Shown: positions 1 through 8,871 of the stretch, in pieces
Numbering within the stretch: position 1 is the stretch's first letter
Layout: each line of letters starts with the position of its first letter
DNA from: Acetobacter musti
GTDB lineage: Bacteria; Pseudomonadota; Alphaproteobacteria; Acetobacterales; Acetobacteraceae
NCBI RefSeq assembly: GCF_011516835.1
Contig: NZ_WOTB01000006.1
Coordinates: forward strand, 157,903-221,902
Direction: 5' to 3'
Length of the DNA stretch: 64,000 bases
Notes under the pieces: model-generated
Seen by the model: only the letters and a program-made list of their open reading frames with translations
Told to the model about the DNA's origin: nothing
The model's database searches: none
Translations under genes and position numbers: made by a program

Positions 1-339
1 GATCTGTCTGTTCTCGCCTGGGACCACTGCCGCAAAGATGTCTCCGCCAGCCTCTCTCTCCTGGTCAATACCACCTCACTGGGTATGACCAGCGGCCCGA
101 ATGCCGGATGGAAACCCGATCTCACAGGCGCTTCCGATCAGCTTGTGGTCTCGGACATCGTCTATGTGCCGCGCGAAACGCCGCTGCTCCGGGAAGCTTC
201 CGAACGCGGTCTGAAAACCGTTGGCGGTCTCGGCATGTTGCTCCATCAGGCTCGTCCCGGTTTTCGCGCCTGGTTCGGCATCGAAGCTGAAGTCGATGAC
301 GCCACCATCGCCCATGTTTCGGCCGCTCTGAAGCGCTGA
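1..339 (+). CDS. aroE: Shikimate dehydrogenase, C-terminal part (5' end outside window)
   Basis: The reading frame is open from base 1 and runs to a stop at 337-339, so only the C-terminal 112 residues are present. It carries the AroE motif VNTTSLGM (residues 22-29 of the fragment) and, towards the end, the conserved GGLGMLLHQA block that closes the NADP-binding domain. AroE reduces 3-dehydroshikimate to shikimate with NADPH in the cytosolic pathway to aromatic amino acids. It lies 17 bp upstream of coaE in the same direction, so the two are probably cotranscribed. An internal ATG at 85 should not be taken as the start, because the conserved motif lies upstream of it. Confidence 0.93.
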   Translation, partial: DLSVLAWDHCRKDVSASLSLLVNTTSLGMTSGPNAGWKPDLTGASDQLVVSDIVYVPRETPLLREASERGLKTVGGLGMLLHQARPGFRAWFGIEAEVDDATIAHVSAALKR

Positions 340-356
340 ACGGATACGTCACCACC

Positions 357-995
357 ATGAAGATTCTCGGACTGACCGGCGGCATCGGTATGGGAAAGAC
401 GACCGTCGCCAGAATGTTACAGCAGGCAGGATTTCCCGTTTTCGATTCCGACCTGGAAGTTCATCGTCTTCAGGGACCCGGCGGCGCGGCTGTCGGAGCC
501 ATCGGACGACTGGTTCCCTCAGCCCTCATTCCGGGCGAAGGCGCGGACGAGCACGGACACCCCGCCATCAGGCCCTCGCTGAACCGCGCAGCACTCCGCA
601 AGGCCGTGATGGACGATCCCACCCTGATCCGGTCCCTCGAACGCATCCTGCATCCTCTGGTATTCGCCGCCCGTGACCGGTTCCTCCGACGTTGCAGGAG
701 GCGGGGCGCTCCATGGGTCGTGCTTGATGTGCCGTTGCTGTTCGAAACCGGCGGTAATCGCCGATGCGACTGCGTCGTCGTGGTTTCCGCTCCACATCAG
801 ACCCAGGTCAGACGGATCGCCCGGCGACGCGGTATGACCGCGGCAGAAGCGGCACGAATGATCGCCCTTCAGATGCCGGACTCCGAAAAGCGACGCCGGG
901 CGGATATCGTCATCCGTACCGGGCTGTCACTCGCGGACACGCGGGCGCAGGTGCGCTCACTTATCAGACAGATGAAGTCTCCGGGTAACGCCTGA
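357..995 (+). CDS. coaE: Dephospho-CoA kinase
   Basis: The 212-residue protein has the P-loop GGIGMGKTT at residues 9-17 and the following FDSD acidic motif. The family phosphorylates the 3'-hydroxyl of dephospho-CoA with ATP, the last step of coenzyme A synthesis, in the cytosol. The length is normal for the family. The ATG lies 17 bp after the aroE stop, and dnaQ follows 40 bp downstream. This aroE-coaE-dnaQ order is common in Alphaproteobacteria and often lies near the chromosome origin; that position is an inference here. Confidence 0.95.
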   Translation: MKILGLTGGIGMGKTTVARMLQQAGFPVFDSDLEVHRLQGPGGAAVGAIGRLVPSALIPGEGADEHGHPAIRPSLNRAALRKAVMDDPTLIRSLERILHPLVFAARDRFLRRCRRRGAPWVVLDVPLLFETGGNRRCDCVVVVSAPHQTQVRRIARRRGMTAAEAARMIALQMPDSEKRRRADIVIRTGLSLADTRAQVRSLIRQMKSPGNA

Positions 996-1035
996 GTCTG
1001 AAAACTGGCAGCCTCCCAGAAAAGGAAATGCGGAC

Positions 1036-1716
1036 ATGAAGCGCTCTGTGCTGTTCGATACCGAAACCACAGGTCTCGAAGCGACAGGCGGCGACCGCGT
1101 GATCGAAATCGCGGCTCTCGAACTGATAGGCGATCTGCCAACAGGACAGGCCTTCCACGTACTGATCGACCCGGAACGGGATATTCCGCCAGAAGCTTCC
1201 CGCGTACATGGCTTCACTCTGGCAGATCTCGAGGGAAAGCCGAAATTCGCCGATATCGCTGACGATTTTCTTGCTTTTATCGGTGACGATGAACTGATCG
1301 CGCACAATGCGACCTTCGACTTCGGATTCATCAATGCCGAACTGGATCGACTCGGAAAACCGCCTCTTGATGATGCCCGGAAGGTCGATACCCTCCTGCT
1401 GGCCCGCGAACGTTTTCCGGGAATGCCGAACAGTCTCGATGCTCTGTGCCGTCGTTACGGCATCGATCTCTCCGAACGGACAACCCATAACGCGCTACTT
1501 GACTGCAAACTGCTTGCTGACGTTTATGTCGAACTGACAGGCGGCCGCCAGCACGGCCTCAGCCTAGGCGGTCTCGACGGAGAGGATACACTCCAGGCAG
1601 CCCGCTATACTCGGTCCGCGACGCGCACACCGGTCTTCATCATCCCTGACGAAAACGCATTGGCCGCACATGATGCTTTTGTCGACGCAATGCCCGAACC
1701 AGTCTGGCGAAAATAA
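1036..1716 (+). CDS. dnaQ: DNA polymerase III epsilon subunit (3'-5' proofreading exonuclease)
   Basis: The 226-residue DEDDh exonuclease has Exo I DTETTG with D8 and E10, Exo II HNATFDF with D95, and Exo III HNALLDC with H151 and D156. All four metal-binding acids and the catalytic His are present. As part of the Pol III core it removes misincorporated nucleotides. After the exonuclease domain there is a C-terminal tail that in this family contacts the alpha subunit. The gene is the third of the aroE-coaE-dnaQ row and is convergent with the histidine kinase that ends at 1834. Confidence 0.95.
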   Translation: MKRSVLFDTETTGLEATGGDRVIEIAALELIGDLPTGQAFHVLIDPERDIPPEASRVHGFTLADLEGKPKFADIADDFLAFIGDDELIAHNATFDFGFINAELDRLGKPPLDDARKVDTLLLARERFPGMPNSLDALCRRYGIDLSERTTHNALLDCKLLADVYVELTGGRQHGLSLGGLDGEDTLQAARYTRSATRTPVFIIPDENALAAHDAFVDAMPEPVWRK

Positions 1717-1832
1717 AGGCATCTGTAATACGCGCGGTAAGAAAGTCACCGTGCGCAGCACGCTTTTGCGTAACGACTTCTTCCAGGTACAGCCTAGAGC
1801 CCTGTCCCACAATCACATGCAGCCGGTTCACA

Positions 1833-1851
1833 GTTACACTGCAAGTGTAAC
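1833..1851. repeat. 8-bp inverted repeat overlapping the kinase stop codon
   Basis: GTTACACT (1833-1840) and AGTGTAAC (1844-1851) form a perfect 8-bp stem with a 3-nt loop. The stop codon of the histidine kinase lies within the stem. No T-run follows on either strand, so this is not a standard terminator, but it could slow transcription or protect the 3' end in the convergent dnaQ/kinase gap. Confidence 0.4.
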
Positions 1852-3429
1852 CCGGACAGTCAGTCCACGGGGCATACGACCGACCAGTTTCACATCGCCA
1901 CCCTGACCCCGAATGATGGTCCGGGCAATCGATAAACCCAGCCCCGTACCTCCGGTTTCCCGATTCCGGCTTTCTTCTGCACGGACAAACGGCTCGAACA
2001 TGCGCTCAAGATCCTCGGGCGGCAGACCAGGACCTTCATCCTCGACCAGGACAGTGACGTACCCATCTTCCGGCTCCGAAAGCGTGACCGTCGCGCATCC
2101 CCCATAAATGATGGCGTTGTTCACCAGATTGGTAAAAGCCCGCTTCAGCGCCAGCGGCCTGCCCCGGATAATGACCGGCGGCGGATCGCCGGCAAGAATG
2201 ATCCGGTCGGCATCATCCGGACGGCTTTCACCAACATCATCAACAACGGTCGCCAGCAATGCCGTCAGATCAAGCGCTGTCACCTCTTCGCGCGCCGAAC
2301 TGTCGCGCCCGAAAGCCAGAGTCGATTCAACCATCGCCGAGAGTTCATTCAGATCGGTAAGGAACTTTTCCCGCATTTCATCATCTTCGATGAATTCGGC
2401 GCGCAGTTTCAGACGGGTGATCGGTGTACGCAGATCATGCCCGATGGCTGTGAGAAGATGAGTTCTCTCGGAAATAAAACGCCTGATCCGCGCCGCCATA
2501 GCGTTGAACGCCGCTGCCGCCCGCGCAATTTCCGCAGGACCATTCTGAGGCAACGGCGGGCTGCTGGCATCCGGCGCAAAAGCCTCCGCAGCCGCAGCCA
2601 GTGTGCCAACAGGCGCGATCATGCGCCGCACGCCCCAGATAATAAGAATACATCCGCCAGCGGTCATGAGACCGAATGCAATCGGAAAAGCCGGCGAACT
2701 GAACGGTGTCGGAACCGGAAGCCTGTAGCGAATAACAAGCCAGCGTGTGTCGTTGGGAAGCAGCAGGGCAATACCCTGTCTGCGAATACGTCTCTCCGGC
2801 AGCGTAAACACACGCTGCGGACGCCAGCGGGCCGGCACGACCGGAAGTCGGTGACCCTCGTTATGCGGATCGCATTGCGGTCCGGGAAAGAAAGGATGCT
2901 GATCAGGCTGCCCGGCCGGACCATCCCTGCGGCCTGGCTGATCATGCGGCGAAAATTCCGATGGTCCTCCCCGGAACATCATGGCACCCGGTCCGCCCAT
3001 GTCGTCCGGGCCGTGCGGACCGCCCCCGGGACCACCAGGCATAAACTGCATGCCTCCCGGTCCGTCAGGAAAACCACCCGGGATGAACAGCTGCCGCCGG
3101 AAATCCGCTGCAGAAACCTCCAGTGTCATATCCGCGTCCGGCCTGTCGGCCAGTCTCACAGTAAATCCAGGCGGCAACTGCAGCTCATTCGCTTCGACCG
3201 CCCGGTCCTCAGGACTGGCCTCCGCTACAGTGCGATAAGCCATGATCGCATGAGATACAGCCTGATGAGCCGCCAGACGGTCATCAAAAGCAATCCGATC
3301 CAGCGTTTCGATCGTGAGACCCGCGATCTCCAGAACAGCGAATCCAACGATCAGAAGCAGGCTGGTGCGCGCGGCAAGCGACGCAGGCAGTATGGAATGC
3401 CGGGAGAGCCAGGCCGCGATAACCTGCAT
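1834..3429 (-). CDS. EnvZ-type sensor histidine kinase with a Gly/Pro/Met/His-rich periplasmic insert
   Basis: Domains in order: a first membrane helix (about residues 22-42), a periplasmic segment, a second helix (about 248-268), HAMP, a dimerisation/phosphoacceptor domain with GHDLRTP (His about 332), and an HATPase domain with N box LVNNAIIYG and G boxes EDEGPGLPP and GGTGLGLSI. The kinase should autophosphorylate and pass phosphate to the regulator encoded just upstream (start 4246), 100 bp away in the same operon. The periplasmic part holds an unusual low-complexity insert at about residues 117-195, rich in Gly, Pro, Met and His, whose ligand is unknown. GTG at 3432 precedes ATG at 3429; the ATG was chosen. 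Confidence 0.9.
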   Translation of the reverse strand: MQVIAAWLSRHSILPASLAARTSLLLIVGFAVLEIAGLTIETLDRIAFDDRLAAHQAVSHAIMAYRTVAEASPEDRAVEANELQLPPGFTVRLADRPDADMTLEVSAADFRRQLFIPGGFPDGPGGMQFMPGGPGGGPHGPDDMGGPGAMMFRGGPSEFSPHDQPGRRDGPAGQPDQHPFFPGPQCDPHNEGHRLPVVPARWRPQRVFTLPERRIRRQGIALLLPNDTRWLVIRYRLPVPTPFSSPAFPIAFGLMTAGGCILIIWGVRRMIAPVGTLAAAAEAFAPDASSPPLPQNGPAEIARAAAAFNAMAARIRRFISERTHLLTAIGHDLRTPITRLKLRAEFIEDDEMREKFLTDLNELSAMVESTLAFGRDSSAREEVTALDLTALLATVVDDVGESRPDDADRIILAGDPPPVIIRGRPLALKRAFTNLVNNAIIYGGCATVTLSEPEDGYVTVLVEDEGPGLPPEDLERMFEPFVRAEESRNRETGGTGLGLSIARTIIRGQGGDVKLVGRMPRGLTVRVTLAV

Positions 3430-3529
3430 CACAGGTCAGGCAGTTCAGACGCAATAACTGTCTGGTTATCCGCATAAAAAATTGTCAGAACAATAACGCC
3501 TCCCATGCGGGATATCGCATCCGCAACAC

Positions 3530-4246
3530 TCATCGACGTTCGACATCGGCGGCCAGAACATAGCCTCCGCCACGAACAGTCTTGATAAGCTGGGCGTTTC
3601 GGCCATCATCTTCCAGCTTGCGGCGCAGCCTGCTGACAGCAACATCGATCGCCCGGTCGAAAGGCCCGGCCTGACGACCACGCAGAAGATCAAGCAGCAT
3701 GTCCCGGGTCAGCACACGGTTCGCCCGCTCAAGAAGAGCGAGCAGCAAATCGTATTCGCCTCCCGTCAGCGGCACCTCGACCCCCGCCGGATTCAGAAGC
3801 CGGCGACGTGCGATCTCAAGCGTCCAGCCTGCAAAGACAATTTCACGGACCTCGCCATTCCCCTGTTCCTGAGTCTCCGTGGCTCGCCGCAGCACGGCAC
3901 GGATTCGTGCCAGAAGTTCCCGCGGATTGAATGGTTTGGCGACATAATCATCCGCACCGAGTTCAAGACCGATAATCCGGTCCGTATCGTCGCCCATGGC
4001 CGTAAGCATGATAATCGGAATATTGGTCTGCGACCGCAGCCACCGCGCGATATCAAGGCCGGATTCGCCCGGCAGCATGAGATCGAGCACGACCAGGTGG
4101 TAATGCCCCTGGCTCCAGACCCGCCGGGCTTCCCGGCCATCCCGCGCGCTTGTCACGCGCATCTGATTACGTTCGAGGAATTTCGACAGAAGATCGCGAA
4201 TTTCACGATCGTCGTCGATGACCAGTATATGCGGTGTTTGCTCCAT
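3530..4246 (-). CDS. OmpR/PhoB-family response regulator
   Basis: The 238-residue protein has an N-terminal receiver domain (acidic cluster VIDDDRE, phosphoacceptor Asp in VLDLMLP at about residue 55, Lys in VAKPF at about 104) and a C-terminal winged-helix DNA-binding domain ending in TVRGGGYVLA. It is first in an operon with the sensor kinase and is divergent from the PRC-barrel gene at 4378, which is therefore a possible target. The ATG at 4246 was preferred to a longer frame starting at 4294, because family homology starts at MEQTPHILVIDDD and the 16 extra residues look non-conserved. Confidence 0.92.
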   Translation of the reverse strand: MEQTPHILVIDDDREIRDLLSKFLERNQMRVTSARDGREARRVWSQGHYHLVVLDLMLPGESGLDIARWLRSQTNIPIIMLTAMGDDTDRIIGLELGADDYVAKPFNPRELLARIRAVLRRATETQEQGNGEVREIVFAGWTLEIARRRLLNPAGVEVPLTGGEYDLLLALLERANRVLTRDMLLDLLRGRQAGPFDRAIDVAVSRLRRKLEDDGRNAQLIKTVRGGGYVLAADVERR

Positions 4247-4377
4247 GATGCATTTATAAAGCAGGAATCGGTCGTTGTGCAGATCGTGTTTCATTCCGTT
4301 TCACTTCGGGATAAGCCGAAGAAATGGCAGTCACGCTGCGGTAATCGACCGGATTATGGTCCACGGAGGCATGACGG

Positions 4378-5259
4378 ATGGGTGTTGCTGATTTTACGCT
4401 GACAATGCCCCGACCCGCCGTGCTCTGCCTCGTTCTCGCGCTGACAGTCACGACCAGCGCACACGCCAGCGCAAATGACGTCGATTCATCCTCCGGAACC
4501 GGAAACAGCAACGCAGAGACCACCGGCGTCATCCATCCGACAGTCTCGCCGCCGGGGCAGAATCAGGATTCGGCCATCACGCCCGTTCTGCCGCCACCGG
4601 CCATGGAGCCGGGACAGGACACGCCCACCGGAGACAGCCCTGAACAGCCGATTCCTCTTACCGTCCGCTCCGGAACAGGAATCTCCTCCGCCGGGAGCAA
4701 AGACGGCGATCAGCCAAGAACTGAAACCATCTCCGCCCCCTCCGGCGGACTGCTGGACCGAAAGGTGCTGGGCGCTGATCACGCTTCACTCGGTCGTGTT
4801 GTCGATGTCCTCGCCGGCCCCGACGGAAAAGTAAGGGCGGTCGTCGTCGATATCGGAGGATTTCTCGGGGTCGGCAACAGACGCGTCGCCATAGCCTGGT
4901 CTTTGCTCGCCCCAGATCAGACTGATTCCGGGCGACCCATTACGGTGCTCGCCCCTTCGGGCGTCATCCGGTCCGCTCCCGAATACAATAACAATAGCCC
5001 GACGATTCAGATCCTCAGCGGTCCTCACGTGACGCAGCCTCCGGCAGATGAAGGAAACAGCAAGAGACCGGACGACGAAAACGCACAGCCCGACAGCCCG
5101 GCCATCGCAGTTCCCCTGACCAGAACAGCTGCGCCTTCCGACAGCGTGGAGCAGACGTCATCCGGACCTGGCAGCCCGCAGAAAGGCAGTCCACAGAAAG
5201 AGGAAGCGACACCACGGGACATTCCGGCCGGTCCGCCGGCATCCGACCACGGACGGTAG
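4378..5259 (+). CDS. Exported PRC-barrel domain protein
   Basis: The 293-residue protein begins with a signal peptide (hydrophobic core PAVLCLVLALTVTTSAHA, cleavage after about residue 32). A long Ser/Thr/Pro/Gly-rich spacer follows, then a PRC-barrel at about residues 123-185 (LLDRKVLGADHASLGRVVDV and VRAVVVDIGGFLG), then another low-complexity tail. PRC-barrels are small beta-barrels found in photosynthetic reaction-centre H subunits and RimM; exported versions are common in Alphaproteobacteria but of unknown function. GGAGG lies 8 nt before the ATG. The gene is divergent from the response regulator, so stress or envelope regulation is possible but not shown. Confidence 0.82.
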   Translation: MGVADFTLTMPRPAVLCLVLALTVTTSAHASANDVDSSSGTGNSNAETTGVIHPTVSPPGQNQDSAITPVLPPPAMEPGQDTPTGDSPEQPIPLTVRSGTGISSAGSKDGDQPRTETISAPSGGLLDRKVLGADHASLGRVVDVLAGPDGKVRAVVVDIGGFLGVGNRRVAIAWSLLAPDQTDSGRPITVLAPSGVIRSAPEYNNNSPTIQILSGPHVTQPPADEGNSKRPDDENAQPDSPAIAVPLTRTAAPSDSVEQTSSGPGSPQKGSPQKEEATPRDIPAGPPASDHGR

Positions 5260-5370
5260 CCGGTCTGTGAACCGCATGGTTTCCTCTCCGGCCGCCAGCC
5301 CTGTTCATGAAAACGACATGGCACGGCACGGCATCATTGCCTGCGACACCAGCGTACAGGACGGCATGCC

Positions 5371-6645
5371 GTGCTGAGGAAACTTCCGGTCAACAGCGCC
5401 TGGGGACTGGACGGCGTAAGCTTCTTCGTCGCCAATCTTCAGGCCGCGTTCGGACCATTTGTCGCCGTCTATCTGACAGGCGAGCACTGGACGCAGGGCG
5501 AAATCGGCGTCGCGCTGAGTATTGGCTCCATCACCGCCATGGCAAGCCAGGTGCCTGCCGGCGCCGTTGTCGACGCGCTGCGCAACAAACGGATGGTGGC
5601 TGAACTCTCGATCGTCGCCATCATTCTGTCCTGCCTGATCATGGCCCTGATGCCACAGCGCCTGCCTGTCGCAATCGCTGAAGTGCTGCACGGTCTCGCG
5701 AGTTGCACGCTCAACCCTGCGATCAGCGCGCTGACCCTCGCCGTTGTCGCAACATATATTGCCCGCAACCCTGACCGCGCCACCGGTGCGCTGGGAGCAC
5801 GTTTCGGACGAAATGCCAGCTTCGCAGCAATCGGAAACGCCATTTCTGCCGGTCTCATGGGTGCGGCAGGCTACTGGTCCTCGGCCCGCGCCACATTTTT
5901 TCTCGGCGCGCTGATGGCCGCGCCGGGTCTGCTCGCTCTGCGCATGATCGAACCCGCCGGAACACCCCTGGACGAAAATGCATCTGCTCTTGCAGAGGGA
6001 GAAACTCCGCAACAGGCGAGGGGCGCTTCACTCCTGAAACTTCTGCGTGAACCCGGCCTGTTCGCCTTCGCGCTCTGCGTCGTGTTTTTTCATCTCTCCA
6101 GCGCCGCGATGCTGCCTCTTGCAGCCGGACAGGTGACAAAAGACGCAGGACGGTTCGCGGAAATCGTCATCGCCGCATGTATCCTCGCCCCGCAGATGCT
6201 CGGGGCCGTGCTGTCTCCCTGGATTGGCCGCTGGGCAGAGACAATCGGAAGACGGCCGGTCATGCTCGTCTGTTTCGCCGCGCTGCCCCTGCGCGGCATC
6301 CTGCTCAGCCTGACCTCGGATCCCTGGCTGGTAGTGCCGATCCAGATGCTGGACGGAATAAGCTCCGCAGCCTTCGGTGTGATGCTTCCTCTGGTTGCCG
6401 CCGATCTCACGCGCCGGAGCGGCCATTTTAACCTCTGCATGGGCGTTCTCGGGCTGGCAATGGGCCTCGGAGCAAGCTTCAGTACGACCCTGGCCGGGCT
6501 GGTCGCCGACACATCGCTTCGCGATGCGTTTCTGCTCCTGGCCGCAGCCGGCGGTGTCTGCGTTCTTCTGGTGGCGTTCCTCATGGGCGAAACACGGATC
6601 AGCGCATCCACAAAGAAGTCGGCCACAGCGCCGCCGGAAACATAA
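5371..6645 (+). CDS. MFS transporter
   Basis: The 424-residue polytopic protein has about 12 hydrophobic segments. The cytoplasmic loop after TM2 reads VVDALRNKRMVAEL and the loop between TM8 and TM9 reads WIGRWAETIGRRPVML, which matches the G-x-x-x-D/E-x-x-G-R-R/K signature of the major facilitator superfamily. The N-terminal sequence resembles drug- or metabolite-exporting MFS members, but the substrate cannot be read from the sequence. The start is GTG at 5371, 111 bp after the PRC-barrel gene. It seems to be a single gene, with a separate short gene (DUF3309) following. Confidence 0.86.
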   Translation: MLRKLPVNSAWGLDGVSFFVANLQAAFGPFVAVYLTGEHWTQGEIGVALSIGSITAMASQVPAGAVVDALRNKRMVAELSIVAIILSCLIMALMPQRLPVAIAEVLHGLASCTLNPAISALTLAVVATYIARNPDRATGALGARFGRNASFAAIGNAISAGLMGAAGYWSSARATFFLGALMAAPGLLALRMIEPAGTPLDENASALAEGETPQQARGASLLKLLREPGLFAFALCVVFFHLSSAAMLPLAAGQVTKDAGRFAEIVIAACILAPQMLGAVLSPWIGRWAETIGRRPVMLVCFAALPLRGILLSLTSDPWLVVPIQMLDGISSAAFGVMLPLVAADLTRRSGHFNLCMGVLGLAMGLGASFSTTLAGLVADTSLRDAFLLLAAAGGVCVLLVAFLMGETRISASTKKSATAPPET

Positions 6646-6790
6646 GAACCGGCCATAATGCGCTTATCGTTTTGCATTCGCGTCATGCTATCCGGCCGAA
6701 TATGCACTCAGAGGATGTATCCAAAAAATTCCGGTCTCCGGTGGTAACACCCGTAAAACCCGCTCCCTTCCGTGCCGTTGTCTGAAAAGA

Positions 6791-6821
6791 CGTCCGGAGG
6801 GAATCAGTCATCCGCCGGACG
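6791..6821 (+). promoter_or_regulatory. Leader hairpin upstream of the DUF3309 gene
   Basis: CGTCCGG (6791-6797) and CCGGACG (6815-6821) are perfect 7-bp arms around a 17-nt loop, ending 23 bp before the DUF3309 ATG and just upstream of its ribosome-binding site (GGAG). It may shape the 5' untranslated region; no known riboswitch fold is recognised. Confidence 0.35.
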
Positions 6822-6844
6822 AAATGATTTCCGGAGAAATACCC

Positions 6845-7000
6845 ATGCTCGGCACGATCCTGATTATAGTCCTGATTCTGATGCTTCTCGGCGCCCTGCC
6901 AAACTGGGGCTACAGCGCCGGGTGGGGATATTTCCCGTCCGGTACGCTCGGCACGATCCTCATCATCGTCATCATTCTCGTGCTTCTTGGGCGGCTATAA
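6845..7000 (+). CDS. DUF3309 membrane mini-protein
   Basis: This 51-residue peptide has two hydrophobic helices, MLGTILIIVLILMLLGALP and LGTILIIVIILVLLGRL, joined by a loop with PNWGYSAGWGYFPSG. This is the full DUF3309 pattern: two near-identical LGTIL...LLG helices with a Trp/Tyr/Gly loop between them. The family is widespread in Proteobacteria, often stress-induced, and has no known biochemical function. GGAG lies about 8 nt upstream of the ATG. The gene stands alone, followed by an AT-rich stretch. Confidence 0.85.
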   Translation: MLGTILIIVLILMLLGALPNWGYSAGWGYFPSGTLGTILIIVIILVLLGRL

Positions 7001-7061
7001 TATTCCATTAAATCTTTAAAATTCAGACCATTAAAAATTATTCTTAATATTCTTTCTGAAA

Positions 7062-7100
7062 AACCTCTGCGGCAGACTTTACATCTCTTCCGTAGAGGTT
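7062..7100. repeat. Imperfect 11-bp inverted repeat after the DUF3309 gene
   Basis: AACCTCTGCGG (7062-7072) faces CCGTAGAGGTT (7090-7100) with one G-T pair and a 17-nt loop, in an AT-rich gap. It sits between two convergent genes (DUF3309 forward, cysteine synthase reverse), so it may act as a transcription terminator or an mRNA end structure. No clean T-run follows directly. Confidence 0.4.
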
Positions 7101-7158
7101 ATCTGTTCAGAAATATATTTTAAAATCAGCCTGTTAGAGTAAATTCCTCAGTTTCTGA

Positions 7159-8202
7159 TTAAGCCTGATCAAGCCATGACGGCACCGGCAGATCTCTGGC
7201 ACGAAGAAACTCAGGATTAAACAGCTTGGACTGATAGCGCGCCCCACCGTCACACAGGATCGTAACGATCCGATGTCCCGGCCCCATCGCACGCGCCACT
7301 CTGACCGCCGCCGCGACATTGATCCCGGATGATCCGCCTACTGACAGACCTTCATGAATAAGCAGGCTGTAAATCTGTTCCAGCGCTTCCGGATCGGGAA
7401 TCCGCTCGGCATCGTCGATAATCGCGCCCTCCAGATTGGCTGTCACCCTGGACTGACCAATTCCCTCCGTAATCGATGATCCGCTGATGGAAAGATCATC
7501 CGATTTCACCCAGCCATACAGACCCGATCCTTCCGGGTCGGCAAGAACGATCTTCGGACGCGCGGCGCCCGCAGCCTTTGCGGCGTCCGCAAGACCGAAG
7601 CCTGTTCCGGCCAGAGTGCCCCCGGTGCCGCAGGCGCAGGTAAACGCATCAATCCGTCCGCCGGTCTGCTCCCAGATTTCCGGCCCCGTCGTAAGACGAT
7701 GACCTTCGCGATTGGCGAGATTGTCGAACTGGTTAGCCCACACCCAGCCATTCTCTTCGGCCAGGCGACGCGAAACATGCACGTAATTTCCCTGATCCCG
7801 GTAAGGTTTAGCCGGAACCAGCCGGAGATCGGCGCCGATCATCCGCAGGAAATCGATCTTCTCCTGACTCTGCGTCTCCGGCATGACAATGACACTCTTA
7901 TAGCCGCGCGCATTTGCAACAAGCGTAATCCCGATGCCCGTATTCCCGGCTGTCCCCTCGACAATCGTTCCCCCCGGACGGAGTTCACCACGCTTCTCAG
8001 CATCCTCAATAATGGCGAGAGCAGCACGATCCTTCACGGACCCGCCCGGATTCATGAATTCGGCCTTGCCAAAGATGTCGCACCCCGTAGCCTCCGACGC
8101 CCGGCTGAGACGGATCAGAGGAGTGCCCCCGACAGCATCTGCCATACCGGCAGACAGGGTTGTCCAGCCGCGACGGGTGAGGGAGTCAGATTCCGATATC
8201 AT
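7159..8202 (-). CDS. Cysteine synthase A (PLP-dependent O-acetylserine sulfhydrylase family)
   Basis: The 347-residue fold-type II PLP enzyme has the Schiff-base Lys in NPGGSVKDRA (K57), the substrate-binding loop EGTAGNTGIG and the phosphate-binding GTGGTLAGTG. The family replaces the acetyl group of O-acetylserine with sulfide, making cysteine; some members are cystathionine beta-synthases, which cannot be excluded. The frame is open to 8394, but homology begins at about residue 16, so the ATG at 8202 is preferred. The gene is divergent from a rhodanese-like gene, which fits sulfur metabolism. Confidence 0.88.
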   Translation of the reverse strand: MISESDSLTRRGWTTLSAGMADAVGGTPLIRLSRASEATGCDIFGKAEFMNPGGSVKDRAALAIIEDAEKRGELRPGGTIVEGTAGNTGIGITLVANARGYKSVIVMPETQSQEKIDFLRMIGADLRLVPAKPYRDQGNYVHVSRRLAEENGWVWANQFDNLANREGHRLTTGPEIWEQTGGRIDAFTCACGTGGTLAGTGFGLADAAKAAGAARPKIVLADPEGSGLYGWVKSDDLSISGSSITEGIGQSRVTANLEGAIIDDAERIPDPEALEQIYSLLIHEGLSVGGSSGINVAAAVRVARAMGPGHRIVTILCDGGARYQSKLFNPEFLRARDLPVPSWLDQA

Positions 8203-8363
8203 GGTGTCTGCCTTTCGTCCTGATACAACCGGGCTAGCGCGAGTTGGCCCGGTGTGCAATTGGCCACCCTGCAGCGTCTCAATACGAACGACCCGGTCCG
8301 TTAGCGGCGAGACCTGTAAAGACCATATTTCCGGGGTCAGGCAGAACATGGAGTGCTGAGTAT

Positions 8364-8771
8364 ATGATCGACGACGTATCACCGCAGGCCACATGGCAGG
8401 CCCTGCAGGAAAACCCCGAAGCCCGGCTGATCGACGTGCGAACCCCGGCGGAATGGCTTTTCGTCGGAATGCCAGATATCTCCGAAGTCAGTCGCACAGT
8501 ACATGCCATAAGCTGGCAGCTTCCGAACGGCATGCCGAACAGCCGGTTTTTGGAAGAACTCCACGCCGCCGGACTGAAGGAAGGCCAGCCGCTCTATTTC
8601 ATCTGCCGCTCCGGCGCACGCAGTCGCGCAGCAGCACAGGCCGCCTTACAGGCAGGCTTCGGACCCGCCTTTAATGTTGCTGACGGCTTCGAAGGGCCTC
8701 TGGATTCGCAGTCACATCGCGGCATGGCAGCCGGCTGGAAAGCTTGCGGCCTGCCATGGCGCCAGAACTGA
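8364..8771 (+). CDS. Rhodanese-like sulfurtransferase
   Basis: The single rhodanese domain of 135 residues has the entry motif LIDVRTPAEW and an active-site loop CRSGARSR with Cys81, the residue that carries persulfide sulfur. This protein probably moves sulfane sulfur in the cytosol, as there is no signal peptide. It is divergent from cysteine synthase with 161 bp between the starts, so shared regulation is plausible. A longer frame opens at 8244, but that part overlaps the divergent promoter and has no homology; the ATG at 8364 was chosen. Confidence 0.9.
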   Translation: MIDDVSPQATWQALQENPEARLIDVRTPAEWLFVGMPDISEVSRTVHAISWQLPNGMPNSRFLEELHAAGLKEGQPLYFICRSGARSRAAAQAALQAGFGPAFNVADGFEGPLDSQSHRGMAAGWKACGLPWRQN

Positions 8772-8871
8772 CTCCAGCCACCATCTGACCCACTGAAATT
8801 CAGGGACGCTTACGGGAAAAATAAAAGTCTTCCCACGTGCCCCTGATGAAATATCAGTGCCAGATTGTCAG

